NCBI GenBank assembly: GCA_023443455.1
Contig: JAEZUE010000084.1
Coordinates: 1-61,177, forward strand
DNA: 61,177 nt
Origin: Verrucomicrobiota bacterium
Lineage (GTDB): Bacteria > Verrucomicrobiota > Verrucomicrobiia > Opitutales > Opitutaceae
Direction: 5' to 3'
Translations under genes and position numbers: made by a program
The notes under the pieces: model-generated
Told to the model about the DNA's origin: nothing
Databases searched by the model: none
What the model saw: only the letters and a program-made list of their open reading frames with translations
In this document: positions 55,300 through 61,177 of the stretch, piece after piece
Layout: the number at the start of each line of letters is the position of its first letter
How positions within the stretch are numbered: position 1 is the first letter of the stretch

Positions 55300-56181
55300 T
55301 CAGCCGATCCGGCGAAACGTGCCGGCTCCGCCCGTGTCGTCGGTGGGTCGGGGCTTCCAGACCGGCGCGGGATGCGGGTGGCGGTGCTGGAGGATGTGCG
55401 GGCGCTCCAGCCCGTGGGCGAGCATGAGCTCCTCGTTGCCGAGCAGCTCCACCGTGGGGCCGTCGGCGACGATCCGGCCGCGGTCGAGCACGATGGAGCG
55501 TGGGCAGATTTCAACGACGAGCTCGAGGTCGTGCGTGGCGACGAGTTTCGTGCCGGGCACCTCCTGCAACAGCTTCTTGAACTCGCGCCGCCCGCGCGGG
55601 TCGAGCCCGCTGGTGGGTTCGTCGAGCACGAGGATCGACGGCTCGTAGGCGAGCACACCGGCGAGGCAGGCGCGGCGTTTCTCGCCCTGGCTGAGATGGT
55701 GCGGCGTGCGGTGGGCGTAGTCGGCGAGGCCGACGCGGGCCAACGCCGACGTGACGCGGGTGGCGATCTCCGTGGCGGGCAACCCCAGTTGTTGCGGGCC
55801 GAAGGCCACATCCTCGGCCACGGTGGCGCAGAACAGCTGGTCGTCGGGATCTTGGAAGAGCAGGCCGACCTGCCGCCGCACGGACTCCAGGTTGGCGGTG
55901 GTCACCGGCAGGCCGTTGAGGCGTACCGCGCTGTCGCGGCCCGGTTTCTCCGGCAGGATGCCGTTGAGGTGGAGCAGCAGGGTGGACTTGCCCGAGCCGT
56001 TGGCGCCGAGCAGGCCCACGCATTCGCCCGGAGCGATCGAAAAGCTCAACCCCCGCAGCGCGAGCGTGCCGTCCGGATACGCGTAACGCAGGTCGGTGAT
56101 CTCGATCGCCGGGGGCAGGCCTTGGCCCTCCACGTGGCGCAGGCCTCCGTGCCTGCGAGGTTCGATGCCGCCGGCCGTCAT
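55300..56181 (-). CDS. cbiO: ECF-type nickel/cobalt transporter ATPase (CbiO/NikO)
   Basis: A 293-aa ATPase. Walker A GANGSGKST at residues 59-67, Q-loop near FQDPDDQLF, signature LSQGEKRR (163-170), Walker B ILVLDEPT (183-190). It drives the CbiMQO-type importer. The first 22 residues (MTAGGIEPRRHGGLRHVEGQ) are not family-like and come from a piece of the GCAGGCACGGAGGCCTGCG dispersed repeat, so the ancestral start was probably near residue 24. It overlaps cbiQ by 4 bp. Confidence 0.92.
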   Translation of the reverse strand: MTAGGIEPRRHGGLRHVEGQGLPPAIEITDLRYAYPDGTLALRGLSFSIAPGECVGLLGANGSGKSTLLLHLNGILPEKPGRDSAVRLNGLPVTTANLESVRRQVGLLFQDPDDQLFCATVAEDVAFGPQQLGLPATEIATRVTSALARVGLADYAHRTPHHLSQGEKRRACLAGVLAYEPSILVLDEPTSGLDPRGRREFKKLLQEVPGTKLVATHDLELVVEICPRSIVLDRGRIVADGPTVELLGNEELMLAHGLERPHILQHRHPHPAPVWKPRPTDDTGGAGTFRRIG

Positions 56182-56819
56182 CGCCACCCCCTTGCGCACA
56201 TCGCCAGATAGATCCGTTCGGCGCGCTCCGAGGCGCGCACGAAGAGGCGACCGACGACCTCGGCCGGCATGGCCCACGCGAAACGTGGCGGTTTCACCAG
56301 CGTGCGGCTGGCGCGGGCGCGCTGCATGCGCTGCGCTTCGTCGGAGAGCACGAACAGGTAGCGGTGCATCAGGGCGAGCGTGGTCACGAGCAGGCGCGGT
56401 GCGCCCGCGCGCCGCAGCACGCCGGGCAGGGCGGCGAACGGTGTGATCGCGCCGAACACCACGACCGTCGACAGGCAGAGCCCGCCGCGCAGGGCGATCG
56501 CTCGCCAGCCGGGCCCGGTGTCGCCGTGCCAACTGGCCGCAAGTGCGGCGCCCGCGACGAAGGGCGAAAAGCACACCAGCCGCCATAGCAGCGGCCGCAA
56601 CGGCACCCGGCCGAGCGCGATGACGAAGAGCAGCAGGGTGGCCACGGTCGCGTGCCACCAGATCCAGGTTACAGGCAGCACCGCGGTGCCGGCGATCAAG
56701 GTGAGCATCGCGGCAAACTTCGGGCCGGCGGGCAGGCGCTGCAGCGGGCCCTCGATGCGCGTGGGCTGCGCGCCGGCGTGGGGATGGGCGTGCGAAGCGC
56801 CGAGGTGGATGCCGCTCAT
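56178..56819 (-). CDS. cbiQ: CbiQ/NikQ transmembrane coupling protein
   Basis: 213 aa with about five membrane segments and the EcfT-type cytoplasmic ARASR motif (RMQRARASRTLVKP), here with the helix that contacts the ATPase. A His-rich N-terminal stretch (HLGASHAHPHAGAQ) may gather metal. It overlaps cbiO by 4 bp and follows cbiM by 64 bp. Confidence 0.9.
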   Translation of the reverse strand: MSGIHLGASHAHPHAGAQPTRIEGPLQRLPAGPKFAAMLTLIAGTAVLPVTWIWWHATVATLLLFVIALGRVPLRPLLWRLVCFSPFVAGAALAASWHGDTGPGWRAIALRGGLCLSTVVVFGAITPFAALPGVLRRAGAPRLLVTTLALMHRYLFVLSDEAQRMQRARASRTLVKPPRFAWAMPAEVVGRLFVRASERAERIYLAMCARGWR

Positions 56820-56883
56820 GTTCGGGGTGCCCAGCTAACCGCAAAACGCGCCGCGGGCGCAAAGCCCGAAATGCCCCCGGCCC

Positions 56884-57831
56884 TCACGCTTCGGGGGACT
56901 TCGCCGGGTCGCGCACCACCACCCGGCTCAACAGCACGGCCAGCCCGAAGACGACCAGCGCGCCGAGCACGCCGGCCACCGCGGTCGCGAGACCCTCGTT
57001 CCCGATCCACGGAAAAACGTAGTCGGGCATCGGCGCGGGCGCCGCCTCGCGCGCCGCGTGTTCGAAATCCAACTTCGCCGCCACCGCCTCGAGGCCGTCG
57101 GGCCACGGGCAGGCGAAGGGCGCCGCGAAGAGCGCCACTCCCAACGAGGCGAGCAGCCCGTAGCGCACGAGTCCGCGGGTGCCGTTGTCCTCGCCGGTCG
57201 GCAGGACTGTGCTGGTGAGCTCCGGCCGCGCGCGGGCGACCGCGTAGAAGGCGAGTGCGCTGATCGCGCCTTCGCCCAGTCCTATCACCATGTGGATGCC
57301 GGTCATCGCCGGCAGCGCCACGCTCCAGCCGACCGTGCCCGACCACGCGAGCTGTCCGGCGCAGGCGAGCGCCGCCGCCACCGTCGAACACCAGCCGGCA
57401 AAGGCCATCGCCGCGACTTGGCCGCGTTGTCCGGGCAGGATCCGACTCACGAGGCGGAAGGCGCAGAGCCCTGCCGCGGGTGCGACCACCGCCATGTTGA
57501 AGCCGTTGGCCCCGAGAGCCGTCACGCCGCCGTCCGCAAAAAGGAAACACTGCGCGATGAGCACGGTGCTCATCACGATCACCGCGGCCGGCAAGCCGAG
57601 CAGGGCCGCGATCAACGCGCCGCCGATCAGATGGCCCGAGGTGCCGCCGGCGACAGGAAAATTCACCATCTGCGCGGCGAACACGAAGGCCGCGCCGAGC
57701 CCGAGCAGCGGCACACGGCGCGGCGGCAGTTCGCGATTGGCCTGGCGCAGCGCCACGCCGAGACCGGTCGCGGCCAAGGTGGCGGCGGCAATCGCTGTCT
57801 TCACGTCGAGGAAACCGTCGGGGATGTGCAT
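56884..57831 (-). CDS. cbiM: CbiM/NikM substrate-binding component fused to a PDGLE domain
   Basis: 315 aa. The mature N-terminus MHIPDGFLD is the hallmark of CbiM/NikM, in which the N-terminal amine and His2 bind the metal. Seven or so membrane segments follow (FPVAGGTSGHLIGGAL, GANGFNMAVVAPAAG, GIHMVIGLGEGAIS). From about residue 225 there is a further domain with PWPDGLEAVAAKLDF and a last membrane helix, the NikN/PDGLE unit. So M and N parts are one protein. Divergent from nikR. Confidence 0.93.
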   Translation of the reverse strand: MHIPDGFLDVKTAIAAATLAATGLGVALRQANRELPPRRVPLLGLGAAFVFAAQMVNFPVAGGTSGHLIGGALIAALLGLPAAVIVMSTVLIAQCFLFADGGVTALGANGFNMAVVAPAAGLCAFRLVSRILPGQRGQVAAMAFAGWCSTVAAALACAGQLAWSGTVGWSVALPAMTGIHMVIGLGEGAISALAFYAVARARPELTSTVLPTGEDNGTRGLVRYGLLASLGVALFAAPFACPWPDGLEAVAAKLDFEHAAREAAPAPMPDYVFPWIGNEGLATAVAGVLGALVVFGLAVLLSRVVVRDPAKSPEA

Positions 57832-57946
57832 GGTCGGATCGGAGGTGCCGCTAGTGTCGGAACGGCCGCGGCGTCTCCGCGGCCCGGAAAAATGGGACTC
57901 GTCGCCTCGGGTGCGCCGGGCATCCTCGCCGAAAACCACCTCGCCC

Positions 57947-58387
57947 ATGCCGAAGAAGCCCCGGAAGGAATTCGCCACCCGCTTCAGCGCCTCCCTGCCG
58001 CCCAAGCTCATGCGGCAGCTCGACGCCATGGTGCGGGAGAAAGGCTACGACAACCGCTCGCTCGCGATCGCCGACATGATCCGCGCCCAGCTCGTCGAGC
58101 ACAGCCAGCAGAGCGACGCCGCCGAGATCGCGGGCAGCATCACGCTCGTGTATGATCATCATCAGCACCAGTTGCAGCATCTGCTCAACGACGTGCAGCA
58201 CGACCACGGCGAGCACATCATCGCCACGCTCCACTGCCATCTCGACCACGACAACTGCCTCGAGATCATCGCCGTGCGCGGCCCCGCCGGCACGATCCGG
58301 CAGCTCGCCGACGAGCTCATCGGCGCGCGCGGCGTGAAGCACGGCAAGCTTGCCATCACCAGCACCGGCCGCGACCTGCCGGCCTGA
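57947..58387 (+). CDS. nikR: Nickel-responsive regulator NikR
   Basis: 146 aa. A ribbon-helix-helix DNA-binding part (residues 8-50, TRFSASLPPKLMRQLDAMVR) and a C-terminal ACT-like nickel domain with all four high-affinity ligands by spacing: His85, His96, His98 and Cys104 (ATLHCHLDHDNCLEI). It lies back to back with the CbiMQO genes, so the transporter is more likely for nickel than cobalt. An operator-like site is seen downstream of nikR, before the porin gene, rather than in the 115-bp divergent spacer. Confidence 0.95.
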   Translation: MPKKPRKEFATRFSASLPPKLMRQLDAMVREKGYDNRSLAIADMIRAQLVEHSQQSDAAEIAGSITLVYDHHQHQLQHLLNDVQHDHGEHIIATLHCHLDHDNCLEIIAVRGPAGTIRQLADELIGARGVKHGKLAITSTGRDLPA

Positions 58388-58425
58388 ATCCTTCGGCCGG
58401 AGACGCGGGCGGGAAACGTCGCTGA

Positions 58426-58452
58426 ATATTACGCTTTCAGATTTCGTAATAC
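58426..58452. promoter_or_regulatory. Putative NikR operator upstream of the porin
   Basis: ATATTAC - 13 bp - GTAATAC, an inverted repeat with 6-7 matched bases in each arm. This fits the GTxTTAC-N13-GTAAxAC type proposed for NikR outside the enterobacteria. It begins 50 bp before the porin start and 38 bp after nikR, in AT-rich sequence unlike its surroundings. Confidence 0.65.
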
Positions 58453-58475
58453 GCGACACCGTGGGGGCTCGTCCC

Positions 58476-59696
58476 ATGCGCCGCAACCAAAACCTCGCGC
58501 TGTTTTCCCTGTTGTTGTCCGCGGCGCTGCCGTTGTGGGCCGCCGGGCCCGAGTCGGGTGCCGCCACCCCGTCGCTGACGGTGACGGGCGAGCTGTGGCA
58601 CAACGCCGGCGGTGGCCAACGCACCGGCTCCGACTGGAACACGCTCGTCGACGCTGGCCTCGCGGTCGATCTCGCCCGCCTCGGCGGGCCCGCCGACTCG
58701 TCGCTCTTTGCGCAGGTGTTGTGGGTAGCAAACCGTGACGCCGAGGCCGGTTTCGGAGATCGCACCGGCGCCGCCAACCCCGCCAGCGGCATCATGGCGG
58801 GCGACGGTCTGCGCGTCTTCAATCTCTTCTACCGTCAGACGTGGGGTGACGATCGGTTCGCGCTGAAGATCGGCCAGCTCGCGGTCGACGACGACTTCAT
58901 GGGCTCCGACTACGCCGGCTTGTTCGCGTTCTCGGCCGTCGGGGCGATGCCCTCGCAGGTCGCGACACCGCTCTCGGTGCGGCATGGGAACAATGCGGCC
59001 GCGCCGATCTATGCCGTGGCGGCGCCCGGCGTGTGGTTCTCGGTGCGGGCGAACGAGCGGTTTTCGTTCCAGTCCGGTCTCTACCACGGCGGCCCGGGCG
59101 CCGACAGCGACGACAACCACGGTTTCGACCATGACGACGGCGCGGGCGCGGTCTGTTTCTACGAGGGCGCATGGTCGTTCGACCTCGGCGGTCGTGCTTC
59201 CACTGTGCGGCTGGGCGGCGCCGTGCACTTCGGCCGCTTCGACGATTTTGCGGCGCTCAACGCCGGAAACGAGGAGGCCACCGCGCGCGGTCTCCACAGC
59301 TTCTACGCGGTGCAGGATCTTGTGCTCGTGGCGACCGATGCCGAACACCCCAAGCTCGGCGTTTTCTGGCGCGCCGGTGTGAGTCCGCGGGGCGACCGCA
59401 GTGTCGTGCGCTACTATGGCGATGCCGGTCTCAACTGGTTCGCGCCGATCCCCGGTCGCGTCGACGACATCGTCGGCCTCGCGATCTCGTATACCGAATA
59501 CGGACGCGAGTTCCGCCGCACCGACGAGGCATTGGCGGCCGCCGAGACCGCCCTCGAGCTCACCTATCGCGCGCAGCTCAGCGGGCACCTCGCCACCCAG
59601 GTCATCGTCCAGCGCCACTTCAACCCACTGCCCGCCGCCGACGCTCGCCGCCACGCCGCCACCGTCCTCGGCCTGCGTGCCGAAGTCGCGTTCTAA
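58476..59696 (+). CDS. OprB-type outer-membrane porin
   Basis: 406 aa with a signal peptide (MRRNQNLALFSLLLSAALPL) and the carbohydrate-selective-porin pattern: GELWHNAGGGQRTG, RQTWGDDRFALKIGQLAVDD, DYAGLFAFSAVGAMPS, FQSGLYHGGPG, and a last strand ending in VAF. Family members conduct sugars or small cations. An acidic/His loop (DSDDNHGFDHDDG) at about residues 209-221 could attract divalent metal. With a putative NikR site before it and nikR just upstream, a role in nickel entry through the outer membrane is plausible (inference). Confidence 0.85.
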   Translation: MRRNQNLALFSLLLSAALPLWAAGPESGAATPSLTVTGELWHNAGGGQRTGSDWNTLVDAGLAVDLARLGGPADSSLFAQVLWVANRDAEAGFGDRTGAANPASGIMAGDGLRVFNLFYRQTWGDDRFALKIGQLAVDDDFMGSDYAGLFAFSAVGAMPSQVATPLSVRHGNNAAAPIYAVAAPGVWFSVRANERFSFQSGLYHGGPGADSDDNHGFDHDDGAGAVCFYEGAWSFDLGGRASTVRLGGAVHFGRFDDFAALNAGNEEATARGLHSFYAVQDLVLVATDAEHPKLGVFWRAGVSPRGDRSVVRYYGDAGLNWFAPIPGRVDDIVGLAISYTEYGREFRRTDEALAAAETALELTYRAQLSGHLATQVIVQRHFNPLPAADARRHAATVLGLRAEVAF

Positions 59697-59749
59697 AGCC
59701 TCTCGCCACGCTCCACTCCGTCGCCGCCGACGTCTTCCCGCCCCGCCGC

Positions 59750-60051
59750 CTGAAGGGCTTCTTCGATCATGTGGACCACGACCGGCTGATGCGGCTGGTG
59801 GCGCCGCAGGTGCGGGACAAACGTTTCCTGTCGTTGATCGGCCGCTACATCAGGGCCGGGGTGGTGTTGCCCGATGGCAGACGCGAACCGACGCTGCGGG
59901 GCGTGCCCCAAGGCGGACCGCTGTCGCCGCTCCTGGCCAACATCGCCCTCACGCCGTTGGACTGGGAACTGGAGAGACGTCGCCTGAGGTTTTGCGTCCC
60001 GCAAAACCTTCTGCGCTCAACAACGAGTGGCTCGAGAAGCAAGGGGTGATC
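59750..60051 (+). pseudogene. Reverse transcriptase/maturase fragment of a group II intron
   Basis: 59750-59989 reads LKGFFDHVDHDRLM ... YIRAGVVLPDGRREPTLRGV then PQGGPLSPLLANIALTPLDW, the RT-3/RT-4 part of group II intron proteins, and stops before the YADD box. After an AGGTTTTGCG/CGCAAAACCT hairpin (59987-60009) a different frame reads ALNNEWLEKQGVIS, typical of the C-terminus of such proteins. So the middle (catalytic YADD and maturase domain) is deleted and both ends remain. Not functional. Confidence 0.82.
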
Positions 60052-60390
60052 TCGCCACACAAGGCGGTGGGCGTGTTTGGCCAATGGCGTGGCCCGTCGC
60101 CGAGACAAAAGCGTTGGAGCGCAAGGCGGGGGCGGCTGATTGGGCCGAGGCCCTGCCCGCCGCTCCCAACGCCGCGCGGCAGCGCTTTTCTCCGGCCCGC
60201 AGGGTGGGGAGGAAGACGGTACGGCGCGGCGTTGCAGCTGCCGTCACGGGCCTTGGCCCGCTCCGGGCAGCTGCGCCTTGCGGCGCTCCGGATTCCTCCT
60301 CACGCCGGACCACGCGCTTGGCCAAGCACGCCCCAGCTCGCCTACCACTATCCCGACGGCTCCAAACTCGTCACCCGATAGTGGAGACCG

Positions 60391-60461
60391 GAACCGCCCG
60401 GTACGGACCCGTACGCCGGGTGGTGTGGGGGCCGGCGGCTAACTACCGCCGGCTACCCGAT
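60391..60461 (+). ncRNA. 3' end of the group II intron: domain V/VI-like RNA
   Basis: 60391-60424 can fold as a stem ACCGCCCGG/CCGGGTGGT with a 2-nt CG bulge on the 3' side, an upper TACG/CGTA stem and a GACC loop, as expected of domain V. 60432-60452 forms a second stem GCCGGCGG/CCGCCGGC, followed by TACCCGAT, resembling domain VI and the intron 3' end. It follows the RT fragment in the same orientation. No intact 5' half of the ribozyme was recognised. Confidence 0.6.
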
Positions 60462-60467
60462 TCGCCC

Positions 60468-60965
60468 TCATCTCATCGGGATAAATATCGGCATCGTGCC
60501 ACCAGATTGAATCCGCTTCAGCTGCACCACCTCGATATCGGACACAACCTCTTTGCTCGCTTCGTCCTCGATCCAGGTCTTCACACCGTCGACTGAATCA
60601 GACACATTCAAGATATAGACACGGCCCTCTTTCGCTTCGAATTTGTGAGCCCCTTCAGCGGTCATTCCGCCTTCGGATGCAAACATTCCTGCGACTCGGA
60701 TTATCTGGTAGTTCGCACGGTGTACTCCGACATCGATCTTCATCGATATGCCAGCAAGCCCAACCCATGCGCCTCGCTCAATAGGCTGAGAATCCAGTGC
60801 TGTGAAGAAGAGGCTATCGCGCCGCGTCTCCGACTTTTCCGAGCGACTTTTCAGGACCGCAAAAGCTTGGTCAGCGCGACTTGTCGAGCGCGCATCTCGG
60901 ACCGTGGTACAACCAACGACCCCGAGTACGATGATGGCGAACAATGCAGGGATGAGCTTCTTCAT
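60468..60965 (-). CDS. Small lipoprotein of unknown function
   Basis: 165 aa with a lipobox signal (MKKLIPALFAIIVLGVVGCT; Cys19). The mature part has RDSLFFTALDSQPIERGAW and a central FEAKEGRVYILNV, a beta-rich pattern common in lipoproteins. The codon usage and GC content are lower than in neighbouring genes, suggesting recent acquisition. It begins 6 bp after the intron remnant on the opposite strand. Confidence 0.72.
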   Translation of the reverse strand: MKKLIPALFAIIVLGVVGCTTVRDARSTSRADQAFAVLKSRSEKSETRRDSLFFTALDSQPIERGAWVGLAGISMKIDVGVHRANYQIIRVAGMFASEGGMTAEGAHKFEAKEGRVYILNVSDSVDGVKTWIEDEASKEVVSDIEVVQLKRIQSGGTMPIFIPMR

Positions 60966-61177
60966 TTGCCTAACGATTCAGGTCTGCCACGCCGGGAATC
61001 GGGCGTCGCTTGGAAAATGCGCCCTCATACCGGCGTTGGTAGTGCCGACTGGTTGAACCAAGCCGCTGCGCGGCGGTGGAGGGGCGGGATCGCTGGTGAG
61101 GCTTGGGGCATGGCTTGAGAGAGTGGAGACGGGAGCGAGGGCGGCCACATTGGCGGGGTCATGTCCAAAAATAACAA
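60966..61177. other. Right edge of window, no gene seen
   Basis: 212 bp upstream of the lipoprotein gene. Nothing recognisable; it should include the lipoprotein promoter. Confidence 0.4.

Noticed and set aside
57832..57946. NikR operator between cbiM and nikR
   Set aside because: No TATTAC/GTAATA-type inverted repeat was found in this 115-bp spacer.

Overview
The window is high-GC DNA from what looks like a member of the Opitutaceae (Verrucomicrobiota). Three things point there: a 1163-aa TonB-dependent receptor with the 'LSPFTV' plug entry usual in that family, a plant-polysaccharide gene set (GH1, GH5, GH51, SGNH esterase, fucose-type permease, AraC regulators), and an unusual load of small dispersed hairpin repeats. 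The assignment is an inference from protein character; no rRNA or tRNA gene was recognised.

Layout. 1-5602: chaperone block on the minus strand (clpB 5' end, CbpA-type DnaJ, grpE, htpG), the genes separated by repeat-packed spacers. 6075-14508: carbohydrate locus with an esterase, an MFS sugar permease and a RbsD/FucU mutarotase on minus, and a divergent AraC regulator and TonB receptor on plus. 15028-16523: two small toxin-antitoxin pairs, ParE/RelE-like and HicBA, the latter with a hicA broken by one amber codon. 16874-28610: two AraC regulators, GH1, GH5 and GH51 enzymes and a periplasmic-propeller histidine kinase with a NarL-type regulator. 28611-36188: an accessory segment with an rlmN fragment, a 1763-aa DUF4011-type helicase-nuclease, a 177-aa protein of unknown function and a nucleotidyltransferase-like protein. 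It abuts a cobB gene that has lost its glutaminase half at a repeat. 37267-39775: DUF89 protein, PaaI-type thioesterase, NifX-like protein with a His-rich tail and a divergent DUF134 regulator. 39781-49471: two paralogous secreted proteins flank an ECF sigma/anti-sigma operon and cydAB. 49847-54388: deaminase, S41 peptidase lipoprotein, DUF3016 protein, peroxiredoxin, secreted phosphatase and a 27-aa membrane peptide. 54729-59696: a nickel module (CbiM/NikMN, CbiQ, CbiO, NikR) plus an OprB-type porin preceded by a NikR-like operator. 59750-60461: remains of a group II intron. 60468-60965: a lipoprotein.

The most notable features are: the helicase-nuclease and NTase pair beside the truncated cobB; repeat units read as protein in several genes; a roughly 130-bp repeat in five copies, four of them next to stop codons; two near-identical 32-bp palindromes exactly 120 bp apart in an AT-rich pocket; the putative NikR site before the porin; and the 27-aa peptide with a near-ideal ribosome binding site.
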